DNA from: Rhizobium sp. ARZ01
GTDB lineage: Bacteria; Pseudomonadota; Alphaproteobacteria; Rhizobiales; Rhizobiaceae
Length of the DNA: 64,000 nt
NCBI RefSeq assembly: GCF_014851675.1
Contig: NZ_JACVAE010000001.1
Location: 186,001-250,000 of the forward strand
Direction of reading: 5' to 3'
Position numbers and translations under genes: made by a program. A model generated the notes under the pieces. That model did not search any database. It saw only the letters and a list, made by a program, of their open reading frames with translations, and was not told the origin of the DNA. This document shows positions 37,416-45,774 of this stretch, in pieces (the stretch's first letter is position 1; each line of letters opens with the position of its first letter).

Positions 37416-39215
37416 TCAGCTTCTGCCGAACAGCCGCTCGATATCGGCAAGCTTGAGTTCGATATAGGTCGGTCGGCCATGATTGCACTGGCCCGAGCCA
37501 GGGGTGGCTTCCATCTGGCGCAGGAGCGCATTCATTTCCTCCGGCCGCATGCGCCGGCCCGAGCGCACCGAACCGTGGCAGGCCATGGTCGCGGCGAGAT
37601 AGTCTAGGCGGCTTGCAAGGCCATTCGCCGTGTCCCATTCGGCGAGCTCGTCGGCGAGTTGCCGCACAAGGCCGACAGCATCCATCTCGCCCAGCATCGC
37701 GGGCGTTTCCCGGATGGCGACAGCGCCAGGTCCAAAGCGCTCGATGCCGAGCCCCAATCTCGCGAAGGCCTCTGCATGGGCGACGAGGCGATCGCAATCG
37801 TCCTCCGGCAGGTCGACAATTTCCGGGATGAGAAGAGCTTGCGCGGGGACGGGGCGGGAATGCAGCGCATTGCGCATTGCCTCGAAAACGAGCCTTTCAT
37901 GCGCCGCATGCTGGTCGACGATGACAAGGCCATCCTCGGTCTGCGCCACGATATAGTTCTCATGCACTTGCGCCCGCGCGGCGCCAAGCGGATGACGTTG
38001 TGGTTCTGCATCGGTAGCGGGCGGGACCATGGACGGGATCGGCTCGGCGCGCGCCGAGGGCCGGATACCCATGTCGAGGCCGGCTTGCTGCATGTCCGAG
38101 AAACCGTTCGAGATTGGTGGTGTTTCGAACGGCCGATAGGGTGATGTCGATGGGCTCCATGCTTGCTGGCGGGCTGCCTCTGGGCGGAAGGCCCGCATCA
38201 GTCCGGCGGCACCAGTCGTGGCGGCGCGGTCGCCCTCGCGCGTCAGCGCCTCGCGGATCGCCCCGATGATCAGGCCGCGCACCAGGCCGGGATCACGAAA
38301 ACGCACGTCCGACTTCGCCGGATGCACGTTGACGTCGACGAGGGCCGGGTCGATCGCGATGTCCAGAACGGCGACGGGATAGCGGCCGCTCGGCACCGTC
38401 TCGGCATAGGCTCCGCGCAACGCCGACCAGATCAGCTTGTCCTGCACTGGCCGCCCGTTGACGAAGGCGAACTGCTGCAGGCTGTTGCCGCGGTTGAAGG
38501 TCGGAACGCCGGCAAAACCGGTCAGCCGTACGCCTTCACGCTCGGCATCGATCTCGATTGCGTTGTCGCGAAAGTCCTTGCCCAGCACCTGGGCGATGCG
38601 GGCGAGCCGGTCGTCACCGGTGGCGGGCAGTTCCAGCGTCGAGCGGTCCGGACCGGAAAGCACGAAGCGGACCGCCGGGAAGGCAATCGCCATGCGGCGC
38701 ACAACCTCGGTAATTGCAGCGGCCTCGGCTTTCTCGCTCTTCATGAATTTGAGCCGCGCGGGTGTCGCGAAGAAGAGGTCGCGCACTTCGACGACCGTGC
38801 CGCGATTGGCCGGTGTCGGCCGCACCGGCGCAAGCCGGCCGCCGAAGATGGAAATCTCCGAACCCTCCGAGGCGGCGGCTGTGCGGCTCTGGATCGTCAG
38901 CTTGGCCACCGATCCGATGGACGGAAGCGCTTCCCCGCGAAAGCCCAACGTGCGGACGTCCTCGAGGCTGTCGCTGATCTTGGAAGTGCAGTGGCGCCTG
39001 ACGGCGAGCGTCAGGTCGTCGGGCGACATCCCTGAGCCATTGTCGGTGACGCGCAGCAGCGTCTTGCCGCCGCCGGCGGTCGCAATCTCGATCCGGGTGG
39101 AGCCGGCATCAATGGCATTTTCGATGAGTTCCTTGGCGGCACTGGCCGGCCGCTCGATGACTTCGCCCGCGGCGATCTGGTTGATCAGGGTTTCGGAGAG
39201 CTGGCGTATCGTCAT
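37416..39215 (-). CDS. mutL: DNA mismatch repair protein MutL
   Basis: MutL couples MutS mismatch recognition to strand removal. The 599-residue protein has an N-terminal GHKL ATPase with [13 protein letters not shown] (25-37), DNGSGM (58-63) and [16 protein letters not shown] (89-104). The C-terminal domain carries the endonuclease motif [12 protein letters not shown] (434-445), plus ACHGS (545-549) and CNHGRPT (577-583). These match strand-nicking MutL homologues used by bacteria without MutH. An acidic/Pro-rich linker lies at about 340-410. It is a single gene; DUF2093 follows it. Confidence 0.97.
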   Translation of the reverse strand: MTIRQLSETLINQIAAGEVIERPASAAKELIENAIDAGSTRIEIATAGGGKTLLRVTDNGSGMSPDDLTLAVRRHCTSKISDSLEDVRTLGFRGEALPSIGSVAKLTIQSRTAAASEGSEISIFGGRLAPVRPTPANRGTVVEVRDLFFATPARLKFMKSEKAEAAAITEVVRRMAIAFPAVRFVLSGPDRSTLELPATGDDRLARIAQVLGKDFRDNAIEIDAEREGVRLTGFAGVPTFNRGNSLQQFAFVNGRPVQDKLIWSALRGAYAETVPSGRYPVAVLDIAIDPALVDVNVHPAKSDVRFRDPGLVRGLIIGAIREALTREGDRAATTGAAGLMRAFRPEAARQQAWSPSTSPYRPFETPPISNGFSDMQQAGLDMGIRPSARAEPIPSMVPPATDAEPQRHPLGAARAQVHENYIVAQTEDGLVIVDQHAAHERLVFEAMRNALHSRPVPAQALLIPEIVDLPEDDCDRLVAHAEAFARLGLGIERFGPGAVAIRETPAMLGEMDAVGLVRQLADELAEWDTANGLASRLDYLAATMACHGSVRSGRRMRPEEMNALLRQMEATPGSGQCNHGRPTYIELKLADIERLFGRS

Positions 39216-39500
39216 GGCCGCATTTTCCGGGATTCGGAGCCATGTGAAAAGGGCGAATGTTCCTGTGCCGCACTTCTCCCGGTATTTCAGGTGGCGGCGT
39301 ATTTCCGTGCCGTTTGCCGTTTAATTCGACTTTAATAAAATGCTGAGAATGTGTGCTTCTCGCTTGTATGAGCACAAGCCAGCCGGATCCTACCGGCGGA
39401 CGATTTCAGCGCTGCTGGCCGCTGAATTTCCTCGCGTCCAAGGGCATTCTGCCCGATCAGCATGGATCTTTAATCCCAGGGGCGGCGGGGGCTGCAGCGA

Positions 39501-41228
39501 ATGAACGATGGTGCGTCCGTTGACGCAGACATCCAATCTGGAATGTTCGACGCGGCCTGCGACCTTCTCGGCGTCGGTGCGTTCGTCTATGACAAGAACG
39601 ATTGCCTCGTCTTCGCCAGCCGCCAGATCCAGCGTTTTCTGCCAATCAGCGCCGATGTCCTGCGCCCCGGTGCGCGCCTGCGCGACGTTTTGGGTGCGGT
39701 CTTCGACGCCGGCATCCGTTATGGCATCCCGCCGGAAGACCGTCACAAGACGGTCAATCGCGAGGACTGGATCTCGGCGCGGATCTCCGCCCATTGGCGC
39801 GAACAGCACGACATGGTCGAGCGGCTCGGCAAGGACCGCTGGGTGCATTTCCGTAAACGGCGTTTGCCAAACGGATACAACGTTTCGACGCTGACGGATG
39901 TTTCCGATCAGCGAAAACAGGAAGAACAGTGGCGCGCCGACCAGGTGCGGGTCGCGTTGACCGAGCAGGTTCTCGATACGCTGCCCCATCCGCTGATCAT
40001 CAAGGATCGCAATCTCGCCTATGTCGCCGTCAACAGGGCATTCTGCGCTATTCACGGGCTCGAGGAAGAAGCTATCCTCGGCCGTACCGTGTGGGATCTG
40101 GTTGATGGTGAAAATTCGGCGCGCATCGACGAGAGTGATCGCAGTGTGCTCGAAACCGGCATACCATTTAGATGCGAAGAGCATATTGTCGGTGTCGACG
40201 GCCGCCACTTCTACGTCGTCACGCGCAAGTACAGGATCGGTACGCCAGACAATTCTATGCTCGTCACGCTGATGGACGACGTCACCCAGATCGTGGATCC
40301 GAAGCACGGGATGGCTGCAAACCGTTTCAAGCTCCGGGTGAGGACGCAATTCCAGAAGGCGGAAAATTGCTTCGATCCGGTTCGTGAAACGGAAGAGCGG
40401 CTACTGTTGCAGCAGTGGAACTCGGGTGGCGACGCCGATCTTGCCGGTAAACGGGTCCTTGTCGGGACTGCAACCCGGAGAACGGAAGACCTGTTGATCG
40501 GCCAATTGCGTGTCCGCAGCGCGGACTGCTGTGCTGTGCGCTCGCTTGACGAATTTTGGGCGTTTCTCGAGGTTGCAAACCGTTCCGGCGTCGGGCTTGA
40601 CCTCATAGTGGTCGACGAGACCATGGACGGGTATGCAGCAATTGTTGAAGCAAGCGGCGTGCCGGTGCGGGTCATAGCGCCGGATCGTATCGGGACGGAC
40701 TTCTTCCGGGCGCTCGTCGAGCCGCATGAAGTGATGGTGGAAGATCTGCCAACGGACATCGCCGCCCCGTCGGCCCTGTTCGACGACTGGTATATCGCGA
40801 CCGATCCCGAAGCGATGGTCCCGATCGTGCACGGTGACATCGAAGTCCTGGTCGCCGAGGACAACCAGATCAATCAGTTCGTCTTTTCGCAGATTCTGGA
40901 AGGTATGGGCGTGTCGCACCGGATCGCCGAAAACGGCGAGGAGGCGGTGGCGCTGTGGCACAAGCATCAGCCGCGCCTGGTGCTCATGGACATTTCCATG
41001 CCGGTCAAGAACGGGCTTGATGCGACTGTCGAGATCCGCGAGGCGGAGAGGGTGTTCGGTATCCGCACACCCATTGTCGCGGTCACCGCACAGGCATTGA
41101 ACGTCGACATGCAGAATTGCCTCGACGCCGGCATGGACGACTACATCACCAAGCCCGTCAGTCCGGACATGATCGAAAGCATCTATAACCGGTTCGTGGC
41201 GCAGAAGCGCGACAGGAATGCAGCCTGA
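39501..41228 (+). CDS. PAS-PAS-pseudoreceiver-receiver protein lacking a kinase domain
   Basis: A 575-residue cytosolic signalling protein. PAS-like domains lie at about 15-135 and 155-265. Residues about 316-430 form a degenerate receiver (starting GKRVLVGTATRR, with VVDETMDG at 371-378 where a phospho-acceptor would sit). Residues about 447-568 form a canonical receiver: VLVAEDNQINQFVFSQIL, the phospho-acceptor Asp497 in LVLMDISMP, and the conserved Lys551 in TKP. The order PAS-REC-REC is like the flanks of a hybrid histidine kinase, but no H-box or HATPase is present between PAS and REC. It needs a partner kinase or acts as a phosphorylation-driven scaffold. The PAS domains have a Cys-rich patch. 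It heads the c-di-GMP cluster. Confidence 0.88.
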   Translation: MNDGASVDADIQSGMFDAACDLLGVGAFVYDKNDCLVFASRQIQRFLPISADVLRPGARLRDVLGAVFDAGIRYGIPPEDRHKTVNREDWISARISAHWREQHDMVERLGKDRWVHFRKRRLPNGYNVSTLTDVSDQRKQEEQWRADQVRVALTEQVLDTLPHPLIIKDRNLAYVAVNRAFCAIHGLEEEAILGRTVWDLVDGENSARIDESDRSVLETGIPFRCEEHIVGVDGRHFYVVTRKYRIGTPDNSMLVTLMDDVTQIVDPKHGMAANRFKLRVRTQFQKAENCFDPVRETEERLLLQQWNSGGDADLAGKRVLVGTATRRTEDLLIGQLRVRSADCCAVRSLDEFWAFLEVANRSGVGLDLIVVDETMDGYAAIVEASGVPVRVIAPDRIGTDFFRALVEPHEVMVEDLPTDIAAPSALFDDWYIATDPEAMVPIVHGDIEVLVAEDNQINQFVFSQILEGMGVSHRIAENGEEAVALWHKHQPRLVLMDISMPVKNGLDATVEIREAERVFGIRTPIVAVTAQALNVDMQNCLDAGMDDYITKPVSPDMIESIYNRFVAQKRDRNAA

Positions 41229-41361
41229 GGGTGTGGATTGCTGTCAACTCCCGACATTTCGGGTGCCTGCAGGCAAAAAGTGAAACCGGTTGCTATGTGT
41301 TTATTAATTCTCGTGCCCCATTCTGTCACTCGGAGACAGATACGTGTCGGGAAGTCAGTGA

Positions 41362-42720
41362 ATGAAGTCGGGTGAGTATTCGGATACGGACGTTTCTCCA
41401 AGCGATCTGCATGCCATGGCCTACACGGACCCGCTGACGGGTCTCGGCAATACCTACCGCCTCAGGGATAAGGTTCGCCAGCTTGCAGCCGAGCGTGCCG
41501 AAGACCCGGCCCCCTTCGCAGTCGGCATCGCCAATCTCGACGGCTTCAAACCAATCAATGACCTTTTCGGCCCGCAAGCCGGCGACGAGATCCTCTGCCA
41601 GGTCGCCCATCGCCTGAAAGCTTGCATCCCGGACGGCGCGACCGTGACGCGCCACGGCGGTGACGAGTTTGCCTTCCTCTTCCCTCTCGTTTTCGAGCGC
41701 AAAGGTGCTGAGAAGATCGGCCAGATGCTGCGCGAAGTCCTCTCGGCCCCGTTCGATCTCGGCGACCGCAACGTTCGGCTGTCAGCTTCTTTCGGCCTTG
41801 CGATCTATCCCTTTGCCGGTGAAGAATTCGCTGACCTGCTCAAGAGCGCCGATACGGCTCTCTATCGCTCGAAGCGCCGCGGCCGCGGGCAGATAACGGT
41901 CTATTCGCAGGAAATCGCGCAGGAAATGAAGCGTGCCACCCATCTGGAGCAGGCGCTGCGCAACGCGATCATGGCCAATGAAGTCGACGTGCATTTCCAG
42001 CCGATCGTCAGCCTCCGCAATGACATGGTGGTCGGTTTCGAGGCGCTGGCGCGCTGGTGCGATGCCGATCTCGGTTACGTTTCGCCTGCCGTCTTCGTGC
42101 CGCTTGCCGAAGAGCGTGGCTTCATCGATACCCTCTCAGAAACTTTGCTTCGCAAGGCCGCCGAAGCCGCGCTCTCCTGGCCGAAGGAGCTGTTTCTCTC
42201 CTTCAACCTTTCGTCGGCGCAACTGATGGACCCCAAGACGAGCCTGACGACGCTTGCGATCCTCAACCGGGTCGGTTTGGATCCCCGCCGGCTTGAGCTC
42301 GAAATCACCGAAACAGCAGTGATGACGGATGCGGCAACGGCGCAGAAGATCGTTGCGGAACTGCGCGGCGCCGGCGTGCGGGTCTCGCTCGACGACTTCG
42401 GCACCGGCCAGTCCAGTCTTGGCCGCCTGCGCGACTTCACCTTTGACAAGGTGAAGATCGACCGCGCCTTCGTTTCGCGCATCTCCGACGATCGCGTATC
42501 CGAACACATCATCAAGGCGATCGTTGCGATGTGCGAGGGGCTCGACCTGGAGGTCGTGGCGGAAGGGATCGAGGATTTTTCCGAAGCTCTGAAACTGAAG
42601 GCGCTCGGTTGCGGCATGGGACAGGGCTATTTCTACGGAAAGCCCGCCGATGCGGTCGCAACGATGCGCTTCCTGGCTGAGCGCTACATGCGCGTCGAAG
42701 CAGAAGCGGCTTACGGTTGA
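41362..42720 (+). CDS. Cytosolic GGDEF-EAL protein
   Basis: A 452-residue bifunctional-type c-di-GMP enzyme with no membrane segment or sensor domain. The GGDEF domain (about 20-185) has YTDPLTGLGN at 21 and HGGDEF at 98-103, while the RxxD I-site is absent. The EAL domain (about 200-445) has FEALARW, SFNLSSAQL, LELEITET, LDDFGTGQSSL, VVAEGIE and GMGQGYFYGKP, including all metal and general-base residues, so phosphodiesterase activity is expected. It lies between the PAS-REC protein and a PilZ protein, a possible small signalling module. Cellular output is not shown. Confidence 0.92.
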   Translation: MKSGEYSDTDVSPSDLHAMAYTDPLTGLGNTYRLRDKVRQLAAERAEDPAPFAVGIANLDGFKPINDLFGPQAGDEILCQVAHRLKACIPDGATVTRHGGDEFAFLFPLVFERKGAEKIGQMLREVLSAPFDLGDRNVRLSASFGLAIYPFAGEEFADLLKSADTALYRSKRRGRGQITVYSQEIAQEMKRATHLEQALRNAIMANEVDVHFQPIVSLRNDMVVGFEALARWCDADLGYVSPAVFVPLAEERGFIDTLSETLLRKAAEAALSWPKELFLSFNLSSAQLMDPKTSLTTLAILNRVGLDPRRLELEITETAVMTDAATAQKIVAELRGAGVRVSLDDFGTGQSSLGRLRDFTFDKVKIDRAFVSRISDDRVSEHIIKAIVAMCEGLDLEVVAEGIEDFSEALKLKALGCGMGQGYFYGKPADAVATMRFLAERYMRVEAEAAYG

Positions 42721-42834
42721 CTCCGCTCGAGCGATGGAATGGGCAATACACCGCGCATTAACCAATCGCCTTAGCCGGAAATAAATTCGCTCCTCCTAAC
42801 GTAACGGCATCCGAATAAGAAACGGGGCAATAGG

Positions 42835-43173
42835 ATGCTGCAGAACATCAAGGATATGCCGGTCAGGGGCAACGACCGTTCCAAGGTCCGTATCTTCGTG
42901 ACGGTGAAGGTCATGCATGAAAAGAGCCGGGCGCGGGTCGTCGACCTTTCGCCGACTGGCATGGCGCTCGATATCGAAAGCCCCATCCGGATCATGCCCG
43001 GCCAGATCGTGACGATTGAAAGCGAGGAACTGGGGCAGTTGTCGGGTACGGTGCGCTGGTATAACAACGGGCGCCTCGGCATTGAGTACAAGCTCAACAC
43101 CAACGCCCTGGCGCAGATTTCTTCCTATTTCCGCTTCTTCCACGAGGAAGTGAAGCCTGTCATGCGCCGCTGA
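42835..43173 (+). CDS. PilZ-domain c-di-GMP receptor
   Basis: A 112-residue PilZ protein. The c-di-GMP-binding motif RxxxR is present as RSKVR (residues 15-19) and DxSxxG as DLSPTG (37-42). The remaining sequence is a six-strand barrel and a C-terminal helical tail (SSYFRFFHEEVKPVMRR). It carries no other output domain, so it would work by binding a partner or as a sensor. It sits 114 bases after the GGDEF-EAL gene, on the same strand, and converges with the LysR gene. Confidence 0.93.
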   Translation: MLQNIKDMPVRGNDRSKVRIFVTVKVMHEKSRARVVDLSPTGMALDIESPIRIMPGQIVTIESEELGQLSGTVRWYNNGRLGIEYKLNTNALAQISSYFRFFHEEVKPVMRR

Positions 43174-43183
43174 CCGGCGCGCA

Positions 43184-44113
43184 TCATTCTTCCGGTTGGG
43201 AGAGATCCCGCCTGCCTTCTTCCAGCAGCCAGTCGCGAACGCGCCGCGCCTGGCTGTTGAGTTCCCGCGATCGCGGCCAGACCACATAGAAAGCCAATCC
43301 CGTCTCAAGGACATGTTCGCCGACCGGCATCAGCGCGCCGGATTTGATCTGCCGCGCGATCAGGTGATGCCAGCCGAGCGCAATGCCTTCGCCTGCCAGC
43401 ACAGCCTGAATTACAAGCACGTAGTCGTTGATGGCCAGGCGTCGGGATTGCGCCGGATCGCGTAGTCCGGCACTGGCGAACCACTCCGGCCAGTCGCAGG
43501 CCTGCCGCACCGGTTCTTCCAGATGGATCAACGGCAAGCTCAGTAGGTCTTGCGGCGTCGTCGGCATGCCGTGCGCCTCGATGAAAGCGGGGCTGGCGAC
43601 GGCATTGATCACCTCCGGCGCAAGCAGGGCAGCATGATAGCGCGGCCAATTGGCGGGGTCGCCGCCGCGAATGCCGAGCGGGATCGGCTCTTCCTCGAGA
43701 TCGAGGTCGCGCACGCTCGTCTGGATCCTGAGATCGATCTCCGGCAGGTCCTCGCGCAATTTCGCCAACCGCGGCAGCATCCACATTGAGGCAAAGGCGG
43801 TCGAGGCCGCAAGTGTCACATTTACCTCGCGCCCCTTTGCGCGGATGTCCTCGGCCGACTTCTGGATGCGCCACAGCCCAAGGGACACTTCGGTGTGAAA
43901 TCGTTCGCCTGCCTCGGTCAGGGCGACGGCGCGATGGGCGCGATGGAAGAGAGGTACCCCAAGCTGTTCTTCCAGCCCCCGTATGGCATAGGAAACCGCG
44001 GCCTGTGTCATGCCGAGTTCCTTGGCGGCATGTGTGAAATTCTGGTGGCGTCCCGCGGCTTCGAAGACGATCAGGCTGGCGGCAGAGGGGAGGAGGCGGC
44101 GAAGGGTTTCCAT
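43184..44113 (-). CDS. LysR-family transcriptional regulator
   Basis: A 309-residue LTTR. The N-terminal helix-turn-helix (about residues 15-65) includes SLIVFEAAGRHQNFTHAAKELGMTQAAVSYAIRGLEEQLGVPLFHR, typical of the GcvA/AmpR group; the effector-binding domain follows (about 95-300). It is divergent from an MttB-family methyltransferase gene with 87 bases between, containing a dyad AACTT-N11-AAGTT. LysR proteins usually control the divergent gene and themselves, so it likely regulates the methylated-amine genes at 44.2-47.8 kb. The ligand is unknown. Confidence 0.9.
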   Translation of the reverse strand: METLRRLLPSAASLIVFEAAGRHQNFTHAAKELGMTQAAVSYAIRGLEEQLGVPLFHRAHRAVALTEAGERFHTEVSLGLWRIQKSAEDIRAKGREVNVTLAASTAFASMWMLPRLAKLREDLPEIDLRIQTSVRDLDLEEEPIPLGIRGGDPANWPRYHAALLAPEVINAVASPAFIEAHGMPTTPQDLLSLPLIHLEEPVRQACDWPEWFASAGLRDPAQSRRLAINDYVLVIQAVLAGEGIALGWHHLIARQIKSGALMPVGEHVLETGLAFYVVWPRSRELNSQARRVRDWLLEEGRRDLSQPEE

Positions 44114-44119
44114 AAATCC

Positions 44120-44140
44120 AACTTATATCTGCCCCAAGTT
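44120..44140. promoter_or_regulatory. LysR-type operator dyad between regulator and mttB-like gene
   Basis: AACTT (44120-44124), an 11-base spacer and AAGTT (44136-44140) form a palindrome with the T-N11-A core of LysR boxes, in the divergent promoter region, 6 bases upstream of the regulator start. Binding here would block the regulator and could activate the methyltransferase gene. Confidence 0.5.
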
Positions 44141-44200
44141 TTTTCCAGCGTTACACGGGCGTTTTTCCCGTCTAGCCTCTTTCCCGATTATGGAGGAGAC

Positions 44201-45751
44201 ATGGTGGCGACGGCGGCAGTTGAAAACACGACAAGACGGACACGCGGGGCCAGACCCCAGCGCCGGGAGGGGGCAGCGAAGGCAAAGGGCGTCCCCTACA
44301 TCCAGCGCAACATCCCGACCTACGACATTCTCTCCGAGGAGAACCTGCAGAAGATCGAGCGCACCGCCGATCGGGTCCTTGCCGAGGTCGGCATCGAATT
44401 CCGCGATGATCCGGCCGCGATCGAACTCTGGCGGCGGGCGGGCGCAAAAGTCGATGGCCTGCTCGTGCGTTTCGAGCCCGGCATGTTGAACGAGATTGTT
44501 GCGACCGCTCCTGCGCAGTTCACGCAGCATGCGCGCAACCCGGCAAACAACGTCGAGATCGGCGGAAAGAATGTCGTCTTCTCTCCCGCATACGGCTCGC
44601 CCTTCGTCATGGATCTCGACAAGGGGCGTCGCTACGGCACGATCGAGGACTTCCGCAACTTCATCAAGCTCGCCCAGTCGAGCCCCTGGCTGCACCATTC
44701 CGGCGGCACGATCTGCGAGCCGGTGGACGTGCCTGTCAACAAGCGCCACCTCGACATGGTCTACAGCCACATCAAGTATTCCGACCGGGCCTTCATGGGC
44801 TCGATCACGGCAGAAGAACGGGCGGAGGATTCCATCGACATGGCGCGGGTCCTGTTCGGCGCCGATTTCGTCGACCGGAACTGCGTCATTCTCGGCAACG
44901 TCAACGTCAACTCGCCGCTTGTCTGGGACGGGACGATGACGAAGTCGTTGCGCGCCTATGCCCGTGCGAACCAGGCGGCCGTGATCGTGCCTTTCATCCT
45001 TGGCGGCGCCATGGGGCCAGTCACGAATGCCGGTGCAATCGCCCAGTCCTATGCCGAGACGCTTGCCGGATGCGCGCTGACGCAGTTGGAGCGCAAGGGC
45101 GCGCCTGTCATCTTCGGCAATTTCCTTTCGTCCATGTCGCTGCGATCCGGTTCGCCCACTTTCGGCACGCCGGAACCGGCAATCGGCTCCATGGTGATTG
45201 GCCAGCTTGCCCGTCGCCTGAACCTGCCGCTGCGCTGCGCCGGCAACTTTTCCAACTCGAAGTTGCCCGACGGCCAGGCGATGCAGGAAGGGTTGATGTC
45301 GATGCTGTCGGCTGTCCACTGCGGCGCCAACTTCATCCTGCATTCGGCAGGTTTCCTCGATGGGTTGCTCGCCATGTCCTACGAGAAGTTCGTGATGGAT
45401 GCCGACCTTTGTGGGGCGCTGCATTCCTATCTCGCCGGTGTCACCGTGGACGACAACACGCTGGCGATGGACGCCTTTCTGGAAGTGGGACCCGGCAGCC
45501 ATTTCCTCGGCTGCGACCACACGATGCGCAACTACCAGACCGCCTTCTGGGATTCGACGCTCTCGGACAACGAGCCCTTCGAGAAGTGGAGCGAGGAGGG
45601 CGGTTCCACCGATATTGCCACACGCGCCAACCGCCAGTGGAAGAAGACGCTTGCCGAATACGAAGCGCCGCCATTGGACGAAGCGATCGACGAGGCGCTC
45701 TGTGACTATGTCGAGCGGCGCAAGGCCGGCATGGCCGACGCTTGGTACTGA
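44201..45751 (+). CDS. MttB-family (trimethylamine methyltransferase family) protein
   Basis: A 516-residue cytosolic protein. The family fold is seen in PTYDILSEENLQKIERTADRVLAEVGIEF near residue 32 and the barrel segments through TFGTPEPAIGSMVIGQLARRL, LMSMLSAVHCGANFILHSAGFLDGLLAMSYEKF near 360-395 and HFLGCDHTMRNYQTAFWDS near 430. It has no in-frame amber codon, so it is a non-pyrrolysine member, as in glycine-betaine or proline-betaine demethylating enzymes. GGAGGAG precedes the ATG at 44201; the in-frame ATG at 43895 would overlap LysR. No corrinoid protein is nearby, so the methyl acceptor is unclear. It probably acts with the demethylase gene 23 bases downstream. Confidence 0.88.
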   Translation: MVATAAVENTTRRTRGARPQRREGAAKAKGVPYIQRNIPTYDILSEENLQKIERTADRVLAEVGIEFRDDPAAIELWRRAGAKVDGLLVRFEPGMLNEIVATAPAQFTQHARNPANNVEIGGKNVVFSPAYGSPFVMDLDKGRRYGTIEDFRNFIKLAQSSPWLHHSGGTICEPVDVPVNKRHLDMVYSHIKYSDRAFMGSITAEERAEDSIDMARVLFGADFVDRNCVILGNVNVNSPLVWDGTMTKSLRAYARANQAAVIVPFILGGAMGPVTNAGAIAQSYAETLAGCALTQLERKGAPVIFGNFLSSMSLRSGSPTFGTPEPAIGSMVIGQLARRLNLPLRCAGNFSNSKLPDGQAMQEGLMSMLSAVHCGANFILHSAGFLDGLLAMSYEKFVMDADLCGALHSYLAGVTVDDNTLAMDAFLEVGPGSHFLGCDHTMRNYQTAFWDSTLSDNEPFEKWSEEGGSTDIATRANRQWKKTLAEYEAPPLDEAIDEALCDYVERRKAGMADAWY

Positions 45752-45774
45752 TGTAATCGTCAAGGACAATTCGC

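Noticed and set aside
39368..39523. 51-residue open frame between mutL and the PAS-REC gene.
   Set aside because: Overlaps the start of the PAS gene by 23 bases, has no ribosome site, and matches nothing I recognise. It could only be rescued by cross-species conservation.
44201..45751. Possible pyrrolysine codon in the MttB-like gene.
   Set aside because: The frame is open from start to stop with no in-frame TAG, so there is no pyrrolysine.
44123..45769. 548-residue minus-strand frame opposite the MttB-like gene.
   Set aside because: It shows no protein family features and covers a clear functional gene.
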